Assembly: GCA_900129675.1 (NCBI GenBank)
Contig: FSRD01000001.1
Coordinates: 2,035,501-2,099,500, forward strand
From: Bradyrhizobium erythrophlei
GTDB lineage: Bacteria; Pseudomonadota; Alphaproteobacteria; Rhizobiales; Xanthobacteraceae
Reading direction: 5' to 3'
Length of the DNA: 64,000 nt
Positions 16,761 through 26,620 of this stretch are shown one piece after another. Position 1 is the stretch's first letter. Each line of letters opens with the position of its first letter. The notes below the pieces were generated by a model. It was given only the letters and a program-made list of their open reading frames with translations, made no database searches and was not told the DNA's origin. Position numbers and translations under genes: made by a program.

Positions 16761-17534
16761 TCAACCGCTCAGATCGGACGGCTCGCGGGCGTTTTCGAAG
16801 GCGGCCATGGTTTCCCTGAGTTCGTCGAGGGCCGCGCCGAGTTCGCCGGGACGATCGGTGAATTCCTGCGCAAGAACCTCGCGGCGCTTCTCGATTGCCC
16901 GATCGATCGAGGGACCGAAGCGTGCGGCCGACGCGATCTCCTTGGCGAGCCGGGTATATTCCAGCCACACCAGATACAGCATCAGCGGCGGGACCTGCTG
17001 CGCTGCCAGCATTTGGCCGTAGCGTGCATCGGCGCCCTCCATCGCCCACCATTGCTGGCCAAGCACGATGATCTTTCTGAAGGTGCTGAGCGTCCCCAGG
17101 AATTTCTCCCGGTTGACCTCCACCAGGCCGGCGCAGTGATTCAGCCAGTTGAAGCCGGCGACAACAGCGATCGCCAGATCGGCCATCGTTGAACCCGTGA
17201 ATTCAATCACGGTATCGTCGTGGGGCCGTTGCCGGAGATAGGCGTCGAGCATTTCCGGCTGACGGGCAGGGTCGCCCAGCAGTTCGAACTCCCGCCGGGG
17301 CACCACCATCACATAGCGCATGGCCTCCAGCCGGGTGTGGTCCCAAATGGCGCCGACATCGCCGCCGGCATCGGAGAGCGCGCGCTTGCTGGCCGGATAG
17401 ATCAGCTTGCCCTCATCGACGTCGTCGAGGTACCGCGGAACGCGCGTCTCCAGGTCCTGCAACAGGGCCTGAGGGCCGAAGGGGGGTGTCTTGTGCGCCC
17501 GGTCCTTCGGGAGTTGCCAGCCGAACCAGTCCAT
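16761..17534 (-). CDS. Uncharacterised conserved-looking protein
   Basis: A 257-aa soluble protein. I do not recognise a family. It is rich in aromatic residues and acidic helices (WFGWQLP near the start, GQQWWAMEGADARYGQ in the middle), has no signal peptide or membrane segment, and ends in a charged helix. The reading frame is clean and codon use is like its neighbours, which supports a real gene. It sits between the CMD gene and a c-di-GMP gene, with no clear operon link. Confidence 0.6.
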   Translation of the reverse strand: MDWFGWQLPKDRAHKTPPFGPQALLQDLETRVPRYLDDVDEGKLIYPASKRALSDAGGDVGAIWDHTRLEAMRYVMVVPRREFELLGDPARQPEMLDAYLRQRPHDDTVIEFTGSTMADLAIAVVAGFNWLNHCAGLVEVNREKFLGTLSTFRKIIVLGQQWWAMEGADARYGQMLAAQQVPPLMLYLVWLEYTRLAKEIASAARFGPSIDRAIEKRREVLAQEFTDRPGELGAALDELRETMAAFENAREPSDLSG

Positions 17535-17631
17535 TCAGACCTCAAACCTCGGCCTCAAACATCAGGTCTTACTTAACATCAGGTCTTACCTGGGATCACC
17601 CGCTCCAGTCTAGCGCATGATCGTGTCCCCG

Positions 17632-19404
17632 TCAGCGCCGATAGCCGCGGTCGCGCGAATAGCCGGCGCGGTTTTCCTGCGCCGGGCGGCTTGCGAGACT
17701 GCTGCGGGCTTCGCTGGCAAGCGGGATCGCCGGCGTGAGCTCTTCGAGGAAAATCGGCCGCGCGAAATAATAGCCCTGCGCGTAGCGGATCTTGGTCGCG
17801 GCCTGCAGATAGGCCAGCTCCTCGAAGGTTTCGATGCCCTCGGCGATCACGGTCATGCCGAGCGCTTCGCTGAGCGATTCGATCGCCCGCAGAATGCCCT
17901 GGCTGCGCGGACGCTGATGGATATCGGTGATGAAGGAGCGGTCGATCTTGATTTCATCGGCGGTGATGTCGGCCAGCGCCGACAATGACGAATAGCCGAT
18001 GCCGAAATCGTCGATCGAGACACCGACGCCGAGCTTGCGAAAGATCGGCAGGATTTCGTCCTGGAAAAGCGTCTTGGTGACGAAGGCGTCTTCCGTCACT
18101 TCGATCATGAACCGACCCGGAAATCCGGTCGCTTCGAGCGCCTCCGCGAACGGCCGCATGAATTCGGGATTGCCGGCCTGCTTGGCCGCGACATTGATGC
18201 TGATCGTGGTATCGGGACCGAAGGTCTCGTTGATCAGGTCGATCGATTTGACGATTTCTGCCAGCACCAGATGGGTCAGCTCGTCGATCAGCCCGAGTTC
18301 GACCGCGAGATTGATGAACGTGCCGGGAGCCTGGATCACGCCCTCGTCGTCGCGCAGCCTGACCAGCGCCTCGATGCCCTTGACGTCCTTGGTCCGGATA
18401 TCGACCTTGGTCTGGAAAGCACAGCAGAAGCGCTTTTCCAGAATCGCCAGCCGCAGCGATTGCTCGATCTTCATCCGCGCCAGCGCCTCGCGCTCCATGC
18501 CGGCGTCGAAAAACGCCGCGGCGCCCTTGCTGCCGTTCTTGACGCGATACATCGCGATGTCGGCGTTCTGGCGCAGCAACTCGTAGCTCTTGCCGTGTTC
18601 GGGATAGAGGCTGACGCCGATGGAGGTGGAAGCGAATATCTCGGAACCATCGATGAAGAACGGCGCCTTCAGCCGCTGCTGGATGAAATGGATGTATTCG
18701 GCGACCTCGGCCTCGCTCCGGATCGGATTGAGCAACAACAGGAATTCGTCGCCGCTGATTCGGGACAGCACGTCGGATTCACGCAGGTCCAGCGCCAGCC
18801 GCTTGGTGATCTCCACCAGCAGCGCGTCTCCGATCGCATGCCCGTAATAATCGTTGATGTGCTTGAAATTGTCGACATCGAGAAAGGCGAGCGCGAAATG
18901 TCCCTGCACCGACTCGTGCTGCAGGAGGCTGTTGACACGATGCTCGATCACCCGCCGCGTCGGCAGGCCCGTCAGTTCGTCATAATAGGCCGACCGGAAC
19001 AGTTGGTCCTCGAACGCCTTTTGTTCGGTGATGTCGGCGGAACTCGAAACCAGCAGATTGCGCTCGGCAACCCGGATCGGCCGATGCGCGGTGAGAAACA
19101 CCTGTTTCACGGCGCCGGCGGTAATCGATTCTTCCAGAACGGCCGAGCGGCCGCAGCGCAGCAGATCGAGGCAGGTATCGCGGCGATCGCTCGCTTGCGA
19201 AGGCGCCGGGGCGCTTGCGGCCATCTGGAGTAATGCTGCGGCGGCATCGTTGACCAGCAGGAATTCACCACGCTCGTCCTGAACGGTTACGCCCGTTGGA
19301 AGCAGCCGGAACACATCCCTCAGAATGCTCAATTCGGAATCGAAAGCTTCGTGGTCGGCCTTCGTGGCGGCGGCCTGACGATCTGGTTTGGTGGGACTGT
19401 GCAT
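17632..19404 (-). CDS. PAS-GGDEF-EAL c-di-GMP synthase/phosphodiesterase
   Basis: A 590-aa cytosolic protein: a PAS-like sensor (about residues 25-140), GGDEF domain with the active-site variant RISGDEF, and EAL domain with EALVRLRD, DDFGIGYSSL and KIDRSF. SGDEF loops can be active, so both synthesis and hydrolysis of c-di-GMP are possible. The ATG at 19404 is preferred over an upstream TTG at 19422. There is no partner in operon; it is followed upstream by another sensory gene (HWE kinase). Confidence 0.87.
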   Translation of the reverse strand: MHSPTKPDRQAAATKADHEAFDSELSILRDVFRLLPTGVTVQDERGEFLLVNDAAAALLQMAASAPAPSQASDRRDTCLDLLRCGRSAVLEESITAGAVKQVFLTAHRPIRVAERNLLVSSSADITEQKAFEDQLFRSAYYDELTGLPTRRVIEHRVNSLLQHESVQGHFALAFLDVDNFKHINDYYGHAIGDALLVEITKRLALDLRESDVLSRISGDEFLLLLNPIRSEAEVAEYIHFIQQRLKAPFFIDGSEIFASTSIGVSLYPEHGKSYELLRQNADIAMYRVKNGSKGAAAFFDAGMEREALARMKIEQSLRLAILEKRFCCAFQTKVDIRTKDVKGIEALVRLRDDEGVIQAPGTFINLAVELGLIDELTHLVLAEIVKSIDLINETFGPDTTISINVAAKQAGNPEFMRPFAEALEATGFPGRFMIEVTEDAFVTKTLFQDEILPIFRKLGVGVSIDDFGIGYSSLSALADITADEIKIDRSFITDIHQRPRSQGILRAIESLSEALGMTVIAEGIETFEELAYLQAATKIRYAQGYYFARPIFLEELTPAIPLASEARSSLASRPAQENRAGYSRDRGYRR

Positions 19405-19586
19405 GGCCGCCGAGCATGCCAAAGTCTCTTGTAGTATTGGTTAAGTGGTACTGAGAAAAGCCACGACACTCATACACGCTTAGGTTTTCGATTGGTGTCG
19501 CCTCGATCGTTGTTAACAGAGTGTCAACGCGATCTGTCGGCGCTTGCGGAAATGATTGCGGTTCGCGCGTCTTGGCGCAAATCGGC

Positions 19587-20549
19587 TCAGCTCGCAGGGA
19601 TGCGGCACTGCATCGTGCAGTGAACGCCGGTCTTCAGGAAGCTGATCTCGGTCTTGCCGTCGAACGGCCTGAGCGCGGATTTCAACAGCTTGGTGCCAAA
19701 GCCCGGCTTCCCGACGTTTTCGACCGTCGGCCCTTCGGTCTCGTCCCAGGCGATGTTGAGGCGATCGTCCGACACCGACCAGGACACCTGCAACAACCCG
19801 CTTGCGGCGGAAAACGCGCCGTATTTGCCGGCATTGGTGGCCAATTCGTGAAACATCAGCGCCAGGCTGACCGCCAGCTTGGCGGGAAGGAACAGCGGGT
19901 CGCCGTTCAGGTTGAAGCGGACATGGCCGTAGGGTCCGAGCTCCGAGCGCAAGAGATCCTTGATATCGCAACCGCTGACATCGACCCGCGCGATCAGATC
20001 ATCGGTCGCCGACAGCGAACGTATTCGGTGATCGATACTGGCCCAGATTTGCGGCTGCTCCTGCAAAACCTGATGCAGGACGGCATGAATCGTCGATGTC
20101 TTGTTTTTCAGCCGGTGCTGCAACTCGTCGACGATGAGCTTGCGGTATTCCTCTTCCTCGATCAGGCGTTTTGCGATCTGGCGCTGCTGCGCGACCATGG
20201 TTCGGTAGTGCTCGACGCCCCAGACGGTGATGCCGCAGACCGCCCAGAATATGAGCAGAAGCGCGAATCGAGCGGTATCGACCTCCGCCGCGCCGAAATT
20301 GACGCTGACACCGAGCGCGCCACTCGCCAGCGCTGTCGCTATCCCGATCCGGAAGCCGCCGAAGGCGGTGGCAAAGAACACGGCTGGAATATACGGCGTG
20401 AAAAATACGTCGGGGCGGATTTGGGCCAAACCCCACCGCGCCGCAGTCGCAAGAGCGAGGCAGCAGCCGGCGAAGCCTGCGCCGAACAGGGCTGAGGGTT
20501 GGGAAATTCCCTGCCAGCCGCGCCTGAACTCGTCGATCAATTTCATCAT
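19587..20549 (-). CDS. HWE/HisKA_2-type sensor histidine kinase
   Basis: A 320-aa protein with an N-terminal membrane region of about four short helices (residues 20-100, MASE1-like in look), then a kinase core. The core has the phospho-acceptor helix DELQHRLKNKTSTIHAVL (His within LQHRLKN), an N-box region with FHELATNAGKYGAFS, and a short C-terminal end of the kind seen in HWE kinases. These kinases often feed general-stress (PhyR) or light-related pathways. No response regulator is adjacent. ATG 20549 was chosen because upstream residues look non-coding. Confidence 0.8.
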   Translation of the reverse strand: MMKLIDEFRRGWQGISQPSALFGAGFAGCCLALATAARWGLAQIRPDVFFTPYIPAVFFATAFGGFRIGIATALASGALGVSVNFGAAEVDTARFALLLIFWAVCGITVWGVEHYRTMVAQQRQIAKRLIEEEEYRKLIVDELQHRLKNKTSTIHAVLHQVLQEQPQIWASIDHRIRSLSATDDLIARVDVSGCDIKDLLRSELGPYGHVRFNLNGDPLFLPAKLAVSLALMFHELATNAGKYGAFSAASGLLQVSWSVSDDRLNIAWDETEGPTVENVGKPGFGTKLLKSALRPFDGKTEISFLKTGVHCTMQCRIPAS

Positions 20550-20817
20550 CGGTCTTGTCACTTCACGTGATCCGCGAATCCAAAATAAGGCCGCTTGGTG
20601 CGGAAAGCGGGTATTTCGAGGCCGCCCGGGGCCGCCAGCGGGATAACGTGCATTGGACGAGCTCGCTTGCCTTGTTCCCGCCGGACGGGAATATATTGCC
20701 TGATCATCGACCGAGAACCGAGCAACATCAAAGGGGAAACCATATGGCGCGCCTGGACGGCAAGGTTGTGGGGGCGGTCGACGGCGCTTGCGGGACAACA
20801 GTTCAGGGAGAATGACA

Positions 20818-21321
20818 ATGTCCACAACATTTGACACCGGGCTGACGCGGATCGAGGCCCGTCCGTTGTGTCTGGCTGTCATTGCCGGCCTCGCCTTTGC
20901 ATTCGTGATCGGAAGGGCGTTGCCGTCGACAATGGAGGCGATCTCGGCCGCGATCGAGCCGCTATGCGCCTCCAGCGATCCCGCGGGATCGACCCTCGAT
21001 ACCGTCGAGCCGATCGGTTCCTATGCGCTGCCCAATGTTCCCGGCAAGCGCGTGACGATCGTGCGGGTGTTCTATGGCCCCGGCGGGTTTACCCGCGCGC
21101 ACCGGCATGCGGGCTCGGTGACCGCCTATATCAGCAAGGGCGAGATCCGCTCGCAGCTCGCCGGCGGTCCGGTCGAGACCTTCAAGGTCGGTCAGTCGTT
21201 CTTCGAGCCGCCCGGCGCCGTGCATCTGGTCTCGGCCAACGCCAGCAACACCGAGCCTGCGGAATTGATCGCGGTGTTCGTGGCCGACGAGGGCGCGCAG
21301 CTCACGACGTTCGTGGAGTAG
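20818..21321 (+). CDS. Membrane-anchored cupin-domain protein
   Basis: A 167-aa protein with one N-terminal transmembrane helix (about residues 17-36) and a cupin barrel. Motif 1 is RAHRHAGSVTAYISKGEI, with two His and a Glu as potential metal ligands, and motif 2 is FFEPPGAVHLVSAN. A small periplasmic metal-binding or sensor role is likely but not defined. AGGGAGAATG sits directly before the ATG at 20818. Confidence 0.82.
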   Translation: MSTTFDTGLTRIEARPLCLAVIAGLAFAFVIGRALPSTMEAISAAIEPLCASSDPAGSTLDTVEPIGSYALPNVPGKRVTIVRVFYGPGGFTRAHRHAGSVTAYISKGEIRSQLAGGPVETFKVGQSFFEPPGAVHLVSANASNTEPAELIAVFVADEGAQLTTFVE

Positions 21322-21352
21322 TGCGGCGGTTTCGTACCGCGCTCGCTCGTCA

Positions 21353-21465
21353 TGCGCGGGCTTGACCCGCGCATCCATCGGAAAGAGATTTTTTCCAAGG
21401 TGATGGATTGCCGGGCATAGGCGAGCGGAAGCGACGCCGTCCTTCAGACGGCTATGCCCGGCAAT
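21353..21465. repeat. Palindromic intergenic repeats between convergent genes
   Basis: TGCGCGGG (21353-21360) / CCCGCGCA (21366-21373) is followed by a 14-bp perfect inverted repeat ATTGCCGGGCATAG (21407-21420) / CTATGCCCGGCAAT (21452-21465). Such hairpins are common between genes in the Bradyrhizobium group. Placed between the 3' ends of the cupin and P450 genes, they may end or stabilise both transcripts. Confidence 0.65.
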
Positions 21466-21477
21466 GACAGCGAGCCT

Positions 21478-22842
21478 TCACACCGGCTTCAGGATCACCC
21501 GCAACCCGTCGCGCGGCTTCGGGATCGGCCACATCTGCCAGTCCGGCGTGTAGCCGGGCTCCAGCGAGACGCTCAGATTCTGCAGGAAATGCCGCGCGAA
21601 GCATTTGGCCTGCATATAGGCGAAGTGCAGCCCGAGGCACATATGCGCGCCGCCGCCGAACGGCACCCAGGCGAAACGATGACGGTTGCGCTGCGCCTCT
21701 TCGGTGAAACGCGCCGGATCGAATTCTTCGGGCTCGGGCCAGATATCGGGCATGTGGTGGGTGAACAGCGGGTTGACGCCGACCATGGTGCCGGCCGGGA
21801 TCGCATAGCCCTTGAACGTGAAATCGCGAATCGCGCGGCGCGGCATCGACGGCACCGGCGGCTTCAGCCGCAGGGCCTCCTTGAAGGCCATTTCCGACAG
21901 CGGCATGGCATCGAGCTTGACGAAACTCGTCGGCGCGTCGGCGGCGATACCGAGCTGTGTTACTTCATCGCGCAGCTTCTGCTGCCACTCCGGATCGGCA
22001 GCGAGTTCGCCCACGAACGAGGTCAGCGACGAGGTCAACGTGTCGTGCGCGGCCATCATCAGAAAGCTCATATGGTCGATGATGTCCTGCGTCGACAGCA
22101 GCGCGCCATTCTCATGGGTCGCCTGACACAGCTGCGAGAACAGGTCTTCGCCGCCTTTTTCGCGGCGGATCGGAATCTGTTCCGAAAAATAGGCGATGAT
22201 CCGTTTGCGGCCATTGACGCCGCGGGCCATCTGGGTGCCGGGTATCGGCCTCCGGATCACGGCGACCGAAGCGGCCACCATGTCGACGAACGCGCGGGTG
22301 ATGTCGTCGACCTCGGGACCGATATCGGCGCCGAGAAATGACGTGGCGGCGAGATCGAGCGTCAGCTGTTTCATCGCCGGGTAGAGCAACATCGGTCCCG
22401 GCTGCGCCTTCCATTGCGCGACGCGGCCGGCGATGCCCTTATCGAGCTCCGTCAGATAGGATTTCATCGGCTCGGATTTGAAGGCGACCGACAGCGCACG
22501 GCGGTGCAGGCGGTGCTCGTCGAAATCGAGCAGCATCAGGCCGCGCGGAAACAGCAACCCGAGAATCCGGCCCCAGCCGAGCGTGGAGGAGAATTGCCGG
22601 GCCTGATCGAACAGCACCAGTTCGTTGGCGTCGGGCCCGAGCAGCACCAGGCTGGTCTCGCCGAACAAATGACTACGATAGACCAGGCCGTATTTGGCGG
22701 AATTGCGTTCGACATGGCCCTTGGGATCGGCCAGCACCTCGAGCGTCTTGCCAATCAGCGGCCAGCCCTCGTCGCCCGGAATATGTTTCAGCGAATTGCG
22801 CTTCGGCGGCGTGAAGCTGTAGGCGGGGGAAGCCACACTCAT
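21478..22842 (-). CDS. Cytochrome P450
   Basis: A 454-aa soluble bacterial P450. The I-helix oxygen-binding stretch is MMAAHDTLTSS, the K-helix ExxR is in KEALRLKPP, and the heme loop FGGGAHMCLGLHFA carries the ligand Cys402. The overall look resembles the sterol/retinoid-type CYP120 or CYP51-like bacterial families rather than camphor-type P450s. The substrate is unknown, and no ferredoxin gene is beside it. GGAG eight bases before the ATG supports the start. Confidence 0.9.
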   Translation of the reverse strand: MSVASPAYSFTPPKRNSLKHIPGDEGWPLIGKTLEVLADPKGHVERNSAKYGLVYRSHLFGETSLVLLGPDANELVLFDQARQFSSTLGWGRILGLLFPRGLMLLDFDEHRLHRRALSVAFKSEPMKSYLTELDKGIAGRVAQWKAQPGPMLLYPAMKQLTLDLAATSFLGADIGPEVDDITRAFVDMVAASVAVIRRPIPGTQMARGVNGRKRIIAYFSEQIPIRREKGGEDLFSQLCQATHENGALLSTQDIIDHMSFLMMAAHDTLTSSLTSFVGELAADPEWQQKLRDEVTQLGIAADAPTSFVKLDAMPLSEMAFKEALRLKPPVPSMPRRAIRDFTFKGYAIPAGTMVGVNPLFTHHMPDIWPEPEEFDPARFTEEAQRNRHRFAWVPFGGGAHMCLGLHFAYMQAKCFARHFLQNLSVSLEPGYTPDWQMWPIPKPRDGLRVILKPV

Positions 22843-22886
22843 GGCAATTGCTCCGGTTGGCCGCGACCGCTTGGCCCAGATTCTCG

Positions 22887-22966
22887 TTTTGACGCGTTTT
22901 CTTCACGCGAACCGGTATCCACCCCGGATCAAGTCCGGGGCAGGCTTTTGCTCGAAAACGCTCTAG
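22887..22966. repeat. Dispersed repeat, copy A
   Basis: The stretch TTTTGACGCGTTTTCT, then ACGCGAACCGG, a hairpin CCCCGGATCAAGTCCGGGG and GCTCGAAAACGCTCTA, recurs at 32411-32527. It is a repeat family typical of Bradyrhizobium-group intergenic DNA. It lies upstream of the P450 and SGNH genes; no function is known. Confidence 0.7.
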
Positions 22967-23091
22967 TAAATAGCCTCTTGTTTCCCTGCTGCAAAGGCCC
23001 AGGGCCAAACGCCCGGACATCCAAATCGCGTCGCAAAGCCGCGAGCCTGTGCTAAGGTGGCAGATAATAACAGAAAAGGCAGGGGGCGGAG

Positions 23092-23916
23092 ATGTCGAAA
23101 ATAGTGAATGGGATCGTGGTCGCATGTGTCGCGTTCGGCTGGATCGCGGCCGGATCTGTGGCGGGGCTGGCGCAGACCAAGCCTGCGGCCACGAGTTTGG
23201 GCCCCGATTTCCCGAAGAGCGGAATCTTCATCGGCAACAGCTTCTACTATTACAACAATGGCCTGCCCGGCCATGTATCGCTGATGGAAAAAGCCGCCGA
23301 CCCCGATCACAAGCAGGATTACCGAAACACCATGGTGACGATCGGCGGCTCCGGCTTCGACTGGCACGACGTCGAAAGCTATTTCCGGCCCAACGCCATC
23401 GGCAATTATTCCTTCGACGATAACAACAATGTCGTCTTCAACAAGCCCGACAAACTGTTCGACGTCGCGGTCATGATGGATTGCAGCCAGTGCCCGATCC
23501 ATCCCAGGCTCAAATCCGTCTTTACCGGATATGCCAAAAAGAACAGCGAGATCGTCCGCTCCCACGGCGCAAGGCCGGTGTTCTTCATGTCCTGGGCCTA
23601 TGCCGACAAGCCGGAGATGACGGCGCAACTGGCCGAGGCCTATACCATTGCGGGCAATGACAATAACGCGCTGGTTATTCCCGCGGGCCTTGCGTTTGCG
23701 CGCGCCATCGGCAAGCAGCCCGAACTCAATCTCTATGCGCCGGACAAGCGTCACCCGAGCCTGGCCGGCACCTATCTCGCGTCCTGCGTGGTCTATGCGG
23801 CGCTGACCGGCCGCTCGCCGATCGGCAATCCCTATATCGCCGGCATCGATGCGCCGACGGCGCGGTTTCTGCAAACGGTCGCATGGGATACAGTGCAGGA
23901 ATATTACCAGAAGTGA
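23092..23916 (+). CDS. Exported SGNH/GDSL-type hydrolase
   Basis: A 274-aa protein with an N-terminal signal or anchor (about residues 5-27). The block GIFIGNSFYYYNNG is a block I equivalent with the nucleophile Ser in GNSF, VTIGGSGFDWH resembles block II, and APDKRHPSLAGTYLASC carries the Asp and His of the triad. It probably hydrolyses an ester or acetyl group in the periplasm; the substrate is unknown. The nearest relatives from memory are SGNH proteins with a GNSFT start. Confidence 0.7.
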   Translation: MSKIVNGIVVACVAFGWIAAGSVAGLAQTKPAATSLGPDFPKSGIFIGNSFYYYNNGLPGHVSLMEKAADPDHKQDYRNTMVTIGGSGFDWHDVESYFRPNAIGNYSFDDNNNVVFNKPDKLFDVAVMMDCSQCPIHPRLKSVFTGYAKKNSEIVRSHGARPVFFMSWAYADKPEMTAQLAEAYTIAGNDNNALVIPAGLAFARAIGKQPELNLYAPDKRHPSLAGTYLASCVVYAALTGRSPIGNPYIAGIDAPTARFLQTVAWDTVQEYYQK

Positions 23917-24171
23917 CTTTCAGCCTTTGGCGTTCCCCATTTGCATTTTTGATGCTGTTTCTCAGGCGCGTCAGGTCGCGTATAATGTAGCTGCCCTTGA
24001 AACGGGACAGCCGAAATCGCCGTCCGGGGCGAATGAGCAGCACTGATGCCATCGGCAGGCACACTCTCTTGAGAGACCGACGCTTTTTTCGGTTCGCACT
24101 ACCACTCACATTCCATGAACTGCGCGCGCCGCTTCGGTGGCGGCTCGTCGCGCGACCTCAGGAGAATAGCG

Positions 24172-24579
24172 ATGAACAAGATCGATCGAAGGTCAGCATT
24201 GGGAATCGGGTTGGCAGCGGCTTCGGCGGCCATGATGAAGCCAGCCGCCGCTCAAACCACGGGCTACAAGGATACGACGCCGTGGCCAGGTGTCGTGGTG
24301 CGCGCTTACGATGGCGAGACAGCATCCATCATTCCCGGTTTTAAGACCGTCTCAATGCGCGATGTCATTATGCAGCCGGGATCGAAGACAGCCGGCCCCC
24401 CGATGATGAATGCCATGATCTGTCATATCCCCGAAGGCGAGCTTCGGATCGAGCAGGAGGGAAAGACCTTTACGGCCAAGAAGAACTTTGTCTGGACCTG
24501 CAACAAGGACACAAAGGAGCAGGCGTACAACGATGGGAACGCGGTCGCAATTATGAGGATCACGGACCTGAAGGCTTAG
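24172..24579 (+). CDS. Tat-exported small cupin-like protein
   Basis: A 135-aa protein. MNKIDRRSALGIGLAAASAA has the twin-Arg pattern of a Tat signal, with likely cleavage after PAAAQ. The mature part looks like a small beta-barrel of cupin type (MRDVIMQPGSKTAGPP, then MICHIPEGELRIEQEGK) but lacks the full His-rich motif. It is not a recognised enzyme. CAGGAGAATAGCG precedes the ATG, so the longer frame from 24115 is not used. Confidence 0.7.
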   Translation: MNKIDRRSALGIGLAAASAAMMKPAAAQTTGYKDTTPWPGVVVRAYDGETASIIPGFKTVSMRDVIMQPGSKTAGPPMMNAMICHIPEGELRIEQEGKTFTAKKNFVWTCNKDTKEQAYNDGNAVAIMRITDLKA

Positions 24580-24593
24580 GGTTCGTTTCTTCG

Positions 24594-24692
24594 TATACGG
24601 ACTTTGACTGGACCGTCATCAGGCCGTTGCTTCCGAGCGGTCGCAAGGCGGGCTTACCAGCAAGGTTCACGCTGTCGGTGGTCGGAAGTTAA
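24594..24692 (+). pseudogene. IS5-type transposase N-terminal fragment
   Basis: The frame reads YTDFDWTVIRPLLPSGRKAG, the typical opening of IS5-family transposases ('TD-EW--I-PLLP'), then stops after 32 codons. No DDE domain follows and no start codon precedes it. It is a dead remnant next to repeat DNA. Confidence 0.6.
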
Positions 24693-24696
24693 AACT

Positions 24697-25250
24697 GCCC
24701 GACGGGCAAATCAGTGAATTTCTGTCAAGTCCACTTCACGAAAATATTCCTCTTGTCGCGTCGGGCAAATCAGTGGTGTTTCTCCGCCCGTCTCACCCGA
24801 CAAGAGGGGCGTGTCGCGATCGTCACGAAACGCGGGTTGAGATGCGGTGGACGTGGATGCGCCTTTGACGAAGGGCGCTGACGCGGACGGCGAAGTCGTG
24901 TGGTCCTGACGCCCCGATGCTGGCGTCAAGTTCTTGGGAAGCAAGCTTCTCGGGGATGACGGTGGCAAGAAAGCCCGTTCACCGGGGAGAGCGCGAAGTA
25001 AGCCGTAAAACCACTGCGCAGGGAAGGCCGGATGTTCTCCGCTGAACCTGTATGCTCGTGTGCGTGTTCTTATGCACAAATTGCACACGAGACCGCGGGT
25101 GCAGCGCGCACCCGGCTTTCCCTGCGCCCTCTGCTTCGAGAGAGGGCGGAAGATTTTTCAACAGCTCGGGCGCATCGCGCCGCGAGAACGCGAACTCACG
25201 AGACTATTGTCATTGCGACCCGGTGGCTCGCAATGACGTGGGTGGACAAG
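24697..25250. repeat. Dispersed multi-block repeat region, no gene
   Basis: CCCGACGGGCAAATCAGT at 24699 recurs in part (GTCGGGCAAATCAGTG) near 24758. Blocks such as TGTCGCGATCGTCACGAA and the 25026-25090 stretch are, from memory, common repeats in Bradyrhizobium genomes. The ORFs that can be drawn here (for example 24711-25088 on the - strand) carry the odd Pro/Arg-rich peptide usually mis-annotated over this repeat. I see no gene from 24693 to 25378. Confidence 0.6.
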
Positions 25251-25378
25251 TAGGCGCCACCCCAGCCGTCATCGCCAGGTCAAGCCGGGCGACGACATCC
25301 GAGAGCTGTTTGAAACATGAACCGGAACACAGACACCTTCGTCCCGCCCGGGACCGGGACGGCTTGCAGGGAGCGTCC

Positions 25379-26620
25379 TCACGCCTTGCGCTTTGCCGCT
25401 TCCTTCTGCAGGTCCGGCGCGTTGATGGTCGGGATCGCCACCCGGCCGGGGCCGGTGAGCGTCAGCGCGGCTGCGGCTTTTTCGTTCTCCATGATCTTGG
25501 CCATCACGGCCTGGCCTGCGCGCTCGAACACCGCACGGTTTTCGATCACGAATTTCTGCGATTTGCGCAGCCCCGCGACGTAGCCGTTGATTTCGGGAAT
25601 CACGTAACGCGCCACCATGTCCCAGCTGCGGCGGGTGTTTTCCGGATTGGCCCAGTCATGCACGAAGCCGACGATGGTGCCGACGCCGCCGGAGACCTGC
25701 ATCAGGCTCTTGATGGTTTTGACGAGATCGTCGGGGGTGCCGATGGTGGAGGCGGCGTTCTCGCCGCCGGCGGTCTTCTCAAGGGCGTCCTCAGGCGAGG
25801 TGAACGGCTCCAGGCCCGGCCGCTGCAGCGTGCCGACATTATATTCATTGTGCCAGCGCATCAGTCCGGCGCCGGCCTCGCGCCTTGCCTGTTCGCGGGT
25901 CTCGGCGATGTGCCAGCTCAACAGCACGCGCCAGTCGGATCGGCTCACGGTGGTGCCGGCCTTCCTGGCCGCGTCCTCGGCAAAACCCCATTGCGTCGGC
26001 AGCGCCATCAGGCCCTGCGTCGACATCGAGCCGAGCGAAATGATGCCGATGCCGTATTTGCCGGCCAGCGTCATGCCCGACGGCGAAATCTGCGACGCCA
26101 CCACGAACGGCATCTCTTCCTGCAGTGGCAGCAACTGCAGCGCGGCGTCGTTCATGGTGAACCAGTCGCTCTTGGCGGTGACGCGCTCGCCCTTGAACAG
26201 GCGGCGAATGATCGCGATCGCTTCGTCCTGACGGTCACGCTGCGTCATCGGATCGATGCCGAGCGTATGCGCATCCGACGCCAGCGCGCCGGGACCCGAA
26301 CCGAAGATCGCGCGGCCGCCGGTCATGTGGTCGAGCTGAACCATGCGTTGCGCGACATTGAAAGGATGATGGTAGGGCAGCGAGACCACGCCGGTGCCGA
26401 GCTTGATGCGCTTGGTGCGCTCGCCGGCGGCGGCCAAAAACATTTCCGGCGAGGCGATCATCTCCCAGCCCGAGGAATGGTGCTCGCCGCACCAGAATTC
26501 ATCGAAGCCGAGCGCGTCGATCTGCTCGACGAAATCGAGGTCGCGGCGGAATTGCAGCATCGGATGCTCGCCGATGGGGTGATGCGGGGCGAGAAAGGCT
26601 CCGAATTTCAGGCGCGCCAT
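25379..26620 (-). CDS. LLM-class flavin-dependent oxidoreductase (limonene-monooxygenase-like)
   Basis: A 413-aa luciferase-like protein with the start LKFGAFLAPHHPIGEHP, the FDEFWCGEHHSSGWEM segment with paired His, and TGVVSLPYHHPFNVAQR. The pattern is that of LimB/NtaA-like monooxygenases that act on terpenes or related compounds with FMNH2 supplied by a separate reductase. The true substrate is not deducible. GGAGAGAAC precedes the ATG. It stands alone, divergent from a VOC gene. Confidence 0.85.
   Translation of the reverse strand: MARLKFGAFLAPHHPIGEHPMLQFRRDLDFVEQIDALGFDEFWCGEHHSSGWEMIASPEMFLAAAGERTKRIKLGTGVVSLPYHHPFNVAQRMVQLDHMTGGRAIFGSGPGALASDAHTLGIDPMTQRDRQDEAIAIIRRLFKGERVTAKSDWFTMNDAALQLLPLQEEMPFVVASQISPSGMTLAGKYGIGIISLGSMSTQGLMALPTQWGFAEDAARKAGTTVSRSDWRVLLSWHIAETREQARREAGAGLMRWHNEYNVGTLQRPGLEPFTSPEDALEKTAGGENAASTIGTPDDLVKTIKSLMQVSGGVGTIVGFVHDWANPENTRRSWDMVARYVIPEINGYVAGLRKSQKFVIENRAVFERAGQAVMAKIMENEKAAAALTLTGPGRVAIPTINAPDLQKEAAKRKA

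Noticed and set aside
24711..25088. 125-aa - strand ORF
   Set aside because: It lies in dispersed repeat DNA and matches the type of peptide commonly mis-annotated over it.
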